Source: Hyphomicrobiales bacterium (GTDB lineage Bacteria > Pseudomonadota > Alphaproteobacteria > Rhizobiales > Devosiaceae). Taken from it: a stretch of DNA of 64,000 nt. The stretch spans positions 1-64,000 of the forward strand of contig SEEL01000009.1 of the NCBI GenBank assembly GCA_004144345.1. The letters are read 5' to 3'. Shown here piece after piece: positions 57,494 through 64,000 of the stretch. A program made the position numbers and the translations under genes. Position 1 is the stretch's first letter, and each line of letters starts with the position of its first letter. The notes beneath the pieces were generated by a model, which did no database searches, was not told the origin of the DNA, and saw nothing but the letters and a program-made list of their open reading frames with translations.

Positions 57494-58183
57494 TCAGTTC
57501 GCGGCGATCATGCGGTAGCCGACGCCGGGTTCTGTGAGGATTATCCGGGGGTTGGCGGCGTCGTCGTGGAGCTTTTCGCGCAGATGGGCGATGGCGATGC
57601 GCAGGTAGTGGGTATCGGCCAGATGGGCCGGACCCCACACCGTCGTAAGTAGCTGTTTGTGCGTCACTAACCGGCCAGCGTGGCGCGCCAGCAGAGCCAG
57701 GACCTCGAATTCCTTGCGCGTCAGCTTGACCTCGCGGCCGTCGATTTCGACGGTGTGGGCCGCCAAATCGATGCGCAACGGCGGCAAAGATATGGTGCTT
57801 TTGGCGGCGACAGCGGGCTTGCGCGAGCGAAGGAGCGCGCGCAGGCGGGCGAGCAGCTCGCCGGTCGCGAAGGGCTTGGTGACATAGTCATCGGCACCGG
57901 CATCGAGGGCGGCGATCTTTTCGGTCTCGGCATCCCGCACCGAGAGGACGAGGATCGGCAGGTCGCTCCATTCGCGGATGGCCGAGATGACCGCCTTGCC
58001 GTCCATGTCGGGCAGGCCCAGATCGAGGATGACGAGATCGGGCGCCTCGGTGGCGGCCCGTTCGATGCCGAGGCGGCCGCGATCGGCTTCGAGCAAAGTG
58101 AAGCCGGCGCTCTCGATGGCGATGCGGAGGAAGCGCCTTATGGGGGCTTCGTCTTCAACGATCAGAATGCGCGCTTCGCTCAT
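57494..58183 (-). CDS. kdpE: Response regulator KdpE
   Basis: A 229-residue OmpR-type regulator. The receiver domain has Asp54 in VILDLGLPDMDG, with Thr/Ser and Lys in ILVLSVRDAE and YVTKPF. The winged-helix domain follows (ELTRKEFEVLALLARHAGRLVTHKQLLTTVWGPAH in family terms). Its ATG overlaps the kdpD stop by four bases. It activates kdp transcription under K+ limitation or salt stress. It is convergent with the LacI gene, with only three bases between the stops. Confidence 0.95.
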   Translation of the reverse strand: MSEARILIVEDEAPIRRFLRIAIESAGFTLLEADRGRLGIERAATEAPDLVILDLGLPDMDGKAVISAIREWSDLPILVLSVRDAETEKIAALDAGADDYVTKPFATGELLARLRALLRSRKPAVAAKSTISLPPLRIDLAAHTVEIDGREVKLTRKEFEVLALLARHAGRLVTHKQLLTTVWGPAHLADTHYLRIAIAHLREKLHDDAANPRIILTEPGVGYRMIAAN

Positions 58184-60843
58184 TGCCCTGCTGCCACCGG
58201 CAGCTCCAACTCGATGCTGGTGCCACGCCCGCCCGGTCCGGCTAGGGCGCGCACGCGACCGCCGTGAGCCTCGACGAAGCCGCGCACGATGGCAAGGCCG
58301 AGCCCGGTGCCGGTCGGCCGGCGATCGCCTTCGGTGACGCGATAGAACAGGTCGAACACCTTCTCGCGCTCCGCTGCGGGGATGCCCGGCCCTTCATCGG
58401 AGACAGCCAGGATCACGCTGCTGCCGGCGGCATGCGCGGCGATGCGGATGGTCGAGCCCGGCGGCGCGTATTTGGCGGCGTTCTCAAGCACATTGGCGAG
58501 CGCCTGACCGATCAGCACCGGATCGGCATCGATACGCGGCAGATCCGCCGGCAGGTCGAGCGCGAGTTCGTGCCCTTCCAGCCCGCGGCGGAGATCGGCG
58601 CGCGCCGTGCCCACCAGTTCGCGCAGATCGACAATCGTCCGGCGCGGTTGCAAGGCGCCGTATTCGAGCCGGGTCATATTGAGGAGGTTCTGCACATAGC
58701 GATCAAGCCGCCGCGCTTCATCGAGGCCGGTTTCGACCAGCGCATCGCGGTCCGCCTTGGGCAGATCGCCCTCGAGCCCGGTGAAGGCACCGATGACCGA
58801 CACCAGCGGCGTGCGCAGATCGTGGCTCAGTGAGTTGAGCAGCGCACTGCGGAGTTTTTCGCCTTCAGCCTCGACGCGCAAATTCTGCAGATCCGTCGCC
58901 ATGCGCGTGCGCTCGATGGCGACGGCCACCTGGTCCTCCACGGCCTGCAGCAGCCGCCGGATTTCGGGGTCGGCGCCGCGCCGCGCATCGGCGAATTGCA
59001 GCCCGACGACACCGAGCGGCGTGGCGGCGGCCAGGGGCACGAACATCCAGGCGGATGTGGGCAGCGTGGCAGTGCCGGCGCCCGCCGCCTCATTGTGCTC
59101 GAAGGCCCAGCGGGCGGCAGCGGCGGCGCGCGGATCGAGTTCTTCCTCGATCGAGGGATAGCCCTGCATCTGTTGCAGCACACCCGAGCTATCGGGCAGG
59201 AGGATCAGCGAGCGGCAATTGAGAGTGGCCGCGATGTGGTAGGCGCCGGCATAGAGCACATCGTCGAGGTCGGATTTGTCGGCGATGCGCTTGGCGAAAT
59301 CGTAGAGCATTTCGGTGCGGCGCTGGCTGGTGCGCAGCGACATCAGCTGCTGGCGCAGCCGCCCCGCCAGCGTCCCGGTGAACAGCGCGCCGATGAGGAA
59401 GATGATGATGGCGAGGATGGATTCGGGCTGCGCTACCGCAAAACTGAGGCGCGGTTCGGTGAAGAAGAAATTGTAGGCGAGGAACGACACAATGCTGGTC
59501 GCCAGCGCGGGGACGAGGCCATAGCGCGCGCCGACGGCGAGGACCACGACGAGGTAGACGACGGAAAGCGTGCCGGCATCGACGATCTGCACATTGTCGA
59601 TGCCCCAGGCGATGAGCGTGGCCAGCAAGGCACCGCCGAGGCCCGCCAGCGCCGCCTGCCACGACAGGCTGAGTTTCGGCCATTGCGGCCCTGGCGCCCG
59701 GCCCGCATCGCCCGAGATGATGGTGATTTCGAAATCGCTGGCGGCGTCGAGCAGGCTATCGGCCACCGCCTCGCGGCCAAGACCGAACAGGCCGCGCGGC
59801 CGCGGCCGGCCGACCAGCAGCCGCGTCACATTGCGGGCACGGGCGAAAGCGACAAGCTCGGTGGCAATGCCGCTCTCGACGCTGAGCGTCGCCGTTTCGG
59901 CGCCGAGCGCCTCGGCGAGTTGCATGGCCTCGGTGGTGAGGCGGCGGGCGGTGTCGGGCAGTGCCTCGTGGCGCGGCGTGACGACCGTTGCGACGATCCA
60001 GGCGATGCCCGAGCGCTCGGCCATGCGCTTGCCGGCCCGGACCAGCGACTTGGCCAGCGGCGTTTCGTTGATGCACACCAGCAGCCTCTCCTGCGTCGGC
60101 CATGGCCCTTCGACCGCCCCCTGACGCATCAGCGACAGCATCTCGGCATCGACGCGGCTGGCAGCCGTGCGCAGCGCCAGCTCGCGGAGGGCGGTGAGGT
60201 TGGGGCGGGTGAAGAAATTATCGAGCGCCCGGCCGACCGTGCCGGCGCGATAGACCTTGCCTTCGTGCAGGCGCTTGATGAGTTCCTCGGGCGGCAGATC
60301 GATCAACTCGATCTCGTCGGCGCGCGCCACGATGGCGTCGGGCACTGTCTCCTGCACGCGGACACCAGAGATGCGCGCCACGGCATCATTGAGGGATTCG
60401 ATGTGCTGGATGTTGAGCGCGGTGGTGACGTCGATGCCCGCGTCCAGCACTTCGATCACGTCCTGCCAGCGCTTCACATGGCGGGAGCCGGGGACATTGC
60501 TGTGGGCCAGTTCATCGATCAGCGCCAGTTGCGGCCGCCGCAACAGGAGGGCATCGAGGTCGAGTTCATCGAGACGCTGGCCACGATAGTCGAGCGCCTT
60601 GCGCGGCAGCATTTCGAGCCCCGTCAGCAGGGCTTCGGTTTCGGCGCGGCCGTGCGTTTCGACAATCCCCACCACCACGTCGGCGCCCTGCGCGCGCCGC
60701 GCGGCTGCCTCCTGCAGCATGGCGTAGGTCTTGCCCACGCCGGGCGAGGCGCCGAGAAAAATCTTCAGCCGGCCCCGCTCTCCGCGCTTTGCTTCGGCGA
60801 GGAGCGAGTCCGGCGATGGGCGATCGGCAGCAGCGGTGGCTAT
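58180..60843 (-). CDS. kdpD: Sensor histidine kinase KdpD, start codon apparently ATA
   Basis: The protein carries the N-terminal KdpD domain (FLGASPGVGKTYAML), the UspA-like domain, four central membrane helices (about 395-500), a GAF domain and a C-terminal kinase with SHDLRTPL (H-box) and NVLENAAKYAPPG (N-box). There is no ATG, GTG or TTG between the kdpC stop and codon 36, where a GTG lies inside Walker A (60738). The frame opens with ATA at 60843, overlapping the kdpC TAG as ATAG exactly where ATGA would be expected. This gives 887 residues, the normal length. Start at ATA is inference; a sequencing error or mutation is the alternative. Confidence 0.88.
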   Translation of the reverse strand: MATAAADRPSPDSLLAEAKRGERGRLKIFLGASPGVGKTYAMLQEAAARRAQGADVVVGIVETHGRAETEALLTGLEMLPRKALDYRGQRLDELDLDALLLRRPQLALIDELAHSNVPGSRHVKRWQDVIEVLDAGIDVTTALNIQHIESLNDAVARISGVRVQETVPDAIVARADEIELIDLPPEELIKRLHEGKVYRAGTVGRALDNFFTRPNLTALRELALRTAASRVDAEMLSLMRQGAVEGPWPTQERLLVCINETPLAKSLVRAGKRMAERSGIAWIVATVVTPRHEALPDTARRLTTEAMQLAEALGAETATLSVESGIATELVAFARARNVTRLLVGRPRPRGLFGLGREAVADSLLDAASDFEITIISGDAGRAPGPQWPKLSLSWQAALAGLGGALLATLIAWGIDNVQIVDAGTLSVVYLVVVLAVGARYGLVPALATSIVSFLAYNFFFTEPRLSFAVAQPESILAIIIFLIGALFTGTLAGRLRQQLMSLRTSQRRTEMLYDFAKRIADKSDLDDVLYAGAYHIAATLNCRSLILLPDSSGVLQQMQGYPSIEEELDPRAAAAARWAFEHNEAAGAGTATLPTSAWMFVPLAAATPLGVVGLQFADARRGADPEIRRLLQAVEDQVAVAIERTRMATDLQNLRVEAEGEKLRSALLNSLSHDLRTPLVSVIGAFTGLEGDLPKADRDALVETGLDEARRLDRYVQNLLNMTRLEYGALQPRRTIVDLRELVGTARADLRRGLEGHELALDLPADLPRIDADPVLIGQALANVLENAAKYAPPGSTIRIAAHAAGSSVILAVSDEGPGIPAAEREKVFDLFYRVTEGDRRPTGTGLGLAIVRGFVEAHGGRVRALAGPGGRGTSIELELPVAAGQ

Positions 60844-61388
60844 GGCTTGAGCGCATCCAGCGCAAGGTTGAGGGCGAGAACATTCACCCGGGGCTGGCCC
60901 AATATACCAAGGTCTGGACCCCGAACGTTAGCCGCAATCAGCTGACGCAGGGCAGCCTCGTCCAAACCGCGGGATGCGGCAATGCGGGGCATCTGGGCCA
61001 GCGCGCCAGCGGGGGAAATGTCGGGATCGAGGCCCGAACCGGAGGCGGTGACCAGATCAGCCGGGACGCCATCGGGATAGGCGGCGGCCCGCTCGGCGAG
61101 GCTATCCAGTAGCGCCTTGCTCGAGGGGCCCAGATTGGTGCCCGAGGAGGTCGCCGCGTCATAGTTCACCGCCGAGGGACGGCCGTGGAAGTAGCTGTCG
61201 CGCTCGAACAGCTGGCCGATCAGCGCCGAACCGAGCAGCGTGCCATCGGCACGAACGACCGGCGAGCCGCTCGCCTGATGCGGGAACATGGCCTGTGCGG
61301 CGCCGGTGATGGCGAGGGGGTAGGCAATACCGGTGAGCGCGGCGAAAAACAGCGTCAGGGCGATGGCGGGACGAAGATGAGTGAACAT
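60840..61388 (-). CDS. kdpC: K+-transporting ATPase subunit KdpC
   Basis: A 182-residue protein from ATG 61388 with AAGGAGG upstream. One N-terminal membrane helix (about 8-30) is followed by the KdpC periplasmic domain (FHGRPSAVNYDAATSSGTNLGPSS, GLDPDISPAGA). It stabilises the KdpFABC complex. It lies 11 bp after kdpB. The longer frame to 62426 is antisense noise. Confidence 0.95.
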   Translation of the reverse strand: MFTHLRPAIALTLFFAALTGIAYPLAITGAAQAMFPHQASGSPVVRADGTLLGSALIGQLFERDSYFHGRPSAVNYDAATSSGTNLGPSSKALLDSLAERAAAYPDGVPADLVTASGSGLDPDISPAGALAQMPRIAASRGLDEAALRQLIAANVRGPDLGILGQPRVNVLALNLALDALKP

Positions 61389-61399
61389 TGTCGCCTCCT

Positions 61400-63445
61400 T
61401 CAGGCGAGGTGCAGCAGATCGACCAAGAGGTCGATGAGCTTGATGCCGATGAAGGGAGCGATGAGGCCGCCCACACCGTAGATGAGGAGATTGCGGCCGA
61501 GCAGCGCCGAGGCGGAAGCCGGGAGATAACGCACGCCGCGCAGCGCCACCGGAATGAGCGCCACGATGACGAGGGCGTTGAAGATCAGCGCCGAGAGAAT
61601 GGCCGAGGCGGGCGTGCCGAGGCGCATGATGTCGAGCACGGCAAGGCCGGGATAGGCGGTGACGAACAGCGCCGGCAGGATGGCGAAGTATTTTGCCACA
61701 TCGTTGGCGATGGAAAAGGTGGTGAGCGCGCCGCGCGAGATGAGCAATTGCTTGCCCACCAGGACGATCTCGATGAGCTTGGTCGGATCGCTGTCGAGAT
61801 CCACGAGATTGCCCGCCTCCTTGGCCGCGGCCGTGCCCGAGTTCATCGCCACGCCGACATCGGCCTGAGCGAGCGCGGGCGCGTCGTTGGAGCCATCGCC
61901 GCACATGGCGACGAGGCGGCCATCGGCTTGCGCGGCGCGGATCAGTTCGAGCTTTTTCTCCGGCGTCGCTTCGGCGAGGAAATCGTCGACGCCCGCCTCG
62001 GCGGCGATGGCGGCGGCGGTGAGCGAATTGTCGCCGGTGATCATCACCGTGCGAATGCCCATCTGCCGCAGCTCGGCGAAGCGTTCGCGAATGCCGGGCT
62101 TCACCACATCCTTCAGATGCACGACACCAAGCAGGCGCGTGTCCTCGGCGACCACCAGCGGCGTGCCGCCAGAGGAGGCGATGGTGCGCACGATACGGTC
62201 GAGCTCCTGGCTGGCGGGCAGGCCCACATGGCGCAGCATGGCGTCGGACGCGCCCTTGCGGATGGCGGTGCCGTCGGCAAGGTTGGCGCCCGACATGCGG
62301 CTCTGCGCGGTGAAGGGAACGAAGCTCGCGCCCTTGGCCGCATCGCCGCGCAGGCTGAACTGCTTTTGCGCCAGGTCGACGATGGACTTGCCCTCGGGCG
62401 TGTCGTCGGCGAGCGAGGCCAGCCACGCCGCTTCGGCCAGCTGATGCACCGTGACGCCCTCGAGCGGCATGAAGGCATCGGCCATGCGGTTGCCGAAGGT
62501 GATGGTGCCGGTCTTGTCGAGCAGCAGCACATCGATGTCGCCGGCGGCTTCGACGGCACGGCCCGATTTGGCGATGACATTGGCCTTCACCAGCCGGTCC
62601 ATGCCGGCAATGCCGATGGCCGAGAGCAGGCCGCCAATGGTGGTGGGGATCAGCGTGACGAACAGCGCGGCGAGATAGATCACCGGGATCTGCGTGCCGC
62701 TCCAGATGGCAAAGACCGGCAGCGATACGACGACGAACAGGAACACCAGCGTCAGCGCGGCGAGCAGGATATCGAGGGCGATCTCGTTGGGCGTCTTCTG
62801 GCGCCTGGCGCCTTCGACCAGCGCGATCATCCGATCGAGGAACGTATTGCCGGGCGCGGCGGTGACCTTCACCACCAGCCAGTCGGAAACAAGCCGCGTG
62901 CCGCCCGTCACCGATGAACGATCGCCGCCCGATTCACGAATGACCGGCGCGGATTCGCCGGTGATGGCGCTCTCGTCCACCGAGGCGACGCCTTCGACCA
63001 CTTCACCATCGGTGGGGACGATGTCACCAGCCTCGACGAGGATGACGTCACCCTCGACGAGCGCCGCAGCATCCTTGGGCACGGCGATATCGCGGCGCGC
63101 GGGATCCATCAGCGTCTTGGCCCGCGTGGTCGAGCGGGTGGCGCGGAAGGCATCGGCGCGCGCCTTGCCCCGGCCTTCGGCGATGGCTTCGGCGAAGTTG
63201 GCGAACAGCACGGTGAACCAGAGCCAGACCGCGACCTGCACGCCGATGCCGAAGGTGGCGGCCCCGGTGATGCCATCGCGAATGACGAGCAGCGTCACCA
63301 GCAGCGCGGTGAGACCGGTAACGAAGATCACCGGATTGCGAGCGAGGCCGCGCGGATTGAGCTTGAGCACGGCCTGGCCCAGCGCCCGGCGCAGGATGGC
63401 GCCGTCGAACAGGCCGATTTCGCCGGTGGTGGATGTCTTTGACAT
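61400..63445 (-). CDS. kdpB: K+-transporting P-type ATPase subunit KdpB
   Basis: A 681-residue P-type ATPase from ATG 63445 (GAGGTTC upstream). The phosphorylated Asp is in [10 protein letters not shown] (about residue 307), the actuator motif TGES in ITGESAPV (about 160), and the hinge [19 protein letters not shown] is present in its usual place. It energises K+ uptake through KdpA. kdpA ends 8 bp upstream. Confidence 0.96.
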   Translation of the reverse strand: MSKTSTTGEIGLFDGAILRRALGQAVLKLNPRGLARNPVIFVTGLTALLVTLLVIRDGITGAATFGIGVQVAVWLWFTVLFANFAEAIAEGRGKARADAFRATRSTTRAKTLMDPARRDIAVPKDAAALVEGDVILVEAGDIVPTDGEVVEGVASVDESAITGESAPVIRESGGDRSSVTGGTRLVSDWLVVKVTAAPGNTFLDRMIALVEGARRQKTPNEIALDILLAALTLVFLFVVVSLPVFAIWSGTQIPVIYLAALFVTLIPTTIGGLLSAIGIAGMDRLVKANVIAKSGRAVEAAGDIDVLLLDKTGTITFGNRMADAFMPLEGVTVHQLAEAAWLASLADDTPEGKSIVDLAQKQFSLRGDAAKGASFVPFTAQSRMSGANLADGTAIRKGASDAMLRHVGLPASQELDRIVRTIASSGGTPLVVAEDTRLLGVVHLKDVVKPGIRERFAELRQMGIRTVMITGDNSLTAAAIAAEAGVDDFLAEATPEKKLELIRAAQADGRLVAMCGDGSNDAPALAQADVGVAMNSGTAAAKEAGNLVDLDSDPTKLIEIVLVGKQLLISRGALTTFSIANDVAKYFAILPALFVTAYPGLAVLDIMRLGTPASAILSALIFNALVIVALIPVALRGVRYLPASASALLGRNLLIYGVGGLIAPFIGIKLIDLLVDLLHLA

Positions 63446-63453
63446 GATGAACC

Positions 63454-64000
63454 TCAGAAGCTCTGCCCGGCCGCGATCGAGACCTGCTCGGCGATGGGGC
63501 CGAGGGCGAGCACGGGCAGGAAGGTGAGCGCGCCGACGATGATGATGGTGGCGCAGAGAAGCGTGACGAAGACCGGCCCATGGGTCGGGAAGGTGCCGGA
63601 GGAGGCAGGCGCGGTTTTCTTCTGCGCGAGCGAGCCGGCGATGGCGAGGATCGGGATGATGTAACCGAAGCGGCCGACCAGCATGGCGAGGCCGAGGAAG
63701 GTATTGTGCCAGTCGACATTGACGGTGAGGCCGGCGAAGGCCGAGCCATTGTTGCCGGTGGCGGAACTGTAGGCGTAGAGCAGTTCGGTGAGGCCATGCG
63801 GCCCCTGATTCAGAACGGCGCTCTGGCCGGTGCCGGCGACGATGGAGAGCGCAGCGAAGGCCAGCACGCCGATCGGCATCACGAGCAGGGTGAGCGCGGC
63901 GAGTTTTACTTCGCGGGCTTCGATCTTCTTGCCCAGATATTCCGGCGTGCGGCCGACCATCAGCCCGGCGAGGAACACCGTGACGATGACCAGCAGCAGC
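63454..64000 (-). CDS. kdpA: K+-transporting ATPase subunit KdpA, C-terminal part (cut by the window end)
   Basis: The last 181 codons of kdpA are present; the start lies beyond the window. The selectivity-filter segment [14 protein letters not shown] and [17 protein letters not shown] are typical of the C-terminal third of KdpA. It is the K+ channel-like subunit of KdpFABC and the first of the kdp genes visible here on the minus strand. kdpF, if present, would be outside. Confidence 0.95.
   Translation of the reverse strand, partial: LLLVIVTVFLAGLMVGRTPEYLGKKIEAREVKLAALTLLVMPIGVLAFAALSIVAGTGQSAVLNQGPHGLTELLYAYSSATGNNGSAFAGLTVNVDWHNTFLGLAMLVGRFGYIIPILAIAGSLAQKKTAPASSGTFPTHGPVFVTLLCATIIIVGALTFLPVLALGPIAEQVSIAAGQSF

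Noticed and set aside
60840-62426. Long frame giving a 528-residue KdpC
   Set aside because: The extra N-terminal part is antisense/out-of-frame within kdpB. ATG 61388 with AAGGAGG gives the normal KdpC length.

Overview
The window is GC-rich chromosomal DNA of an alphaproteobacterium, most likely of the order Hyphomicrobiales (Devosia-like). This placement is inference. It rests on the gene repertoire (fused MrpAB antiporter, DUF3422, DUF993, ribose-type and UgpAE-type sugar ABC operons, quinoprotein clusters) and on dispersed palindromic repeats with a GCGCAGGCGGGA-type core. I found no tRNA, rRNA, CRISPR array, prophage or insertion sequence. Coding density is high except in two repeat-rich intergenic regions (1-988 and 8597-9207).

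Layout. 989-4608: two secreted serine proteases, a 3-hydroxyisobutyrate-dehydrogenase-like enzyme and a low-affinity iron permease family protein. 4700-8596: a TetR gene and a three-gene sugar-type catabolic operon (Gfo/Idh/MocA, DUF993, TIM-barrel isomerase). 9208-10467: DUF3422. 10613-28723: a large quinoprotein region. It holds two paralogous modules, each with a PQQ-dependent dehydrogenase, a secreted c-type cytochrome, a conserved uncharacterised periplasmic domain and a pentapeptide-repeat domain. The last two domains are fused in module A (12489-13934) and are two coupled genes in module B (16951-18473). Next to them lies an ABC system of the PQQ-associated PedA1A2BC/Lut type, split over two divergent operons and interleaved with a taurine/sulfonate-type ABC transporter. 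Systems of this type are linked to lanthanide uptake in other bacteria. 28989-31050: an uncharacterised three-gene MotA/TolQ/ExbB-like unit. 31090-33654: a small secreted Cys-rich protein, a second LuxR-type regulator and a methyltransferase.

33696-43343: a TetR-centred divergent locus. To the left are DapA-like, GNAT and NAD-epimerase-like genes. To the right are an isochorismatase-type hydrolase, a ribose-type ABC transporter and a nitrilase-type amidase. 44328-44940: rnk with a structured leader and a possible leader peptide. 45099-51057: a complete six-gene mrp (pha) Na+/H+ antiporter operon. 51080-57490: a LacI-controlled carbohydrate locus (ABC transporter without its own ATPase, serine hydrolase, GH32-like enzyme). 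57494-64000: kdpEDCBA for high-affinity K+ uptake, with kdpA cut by the window end.

Several regulators sit next to matching inverted repeats: TGACCC-N4-GGGTCA at the first LuxR gene, TCATCC-N4-GGATGA at the second, TGCTAAA-N4-TTTAGCA at the LacI gene and CAAC-N6-GTTG at the second TetR gene. The most novel material is the paired quinoprotein modules with their fused or split companion protein, the motor-like trio, and the two LuxR genes with related but distinct operators placed the same way.
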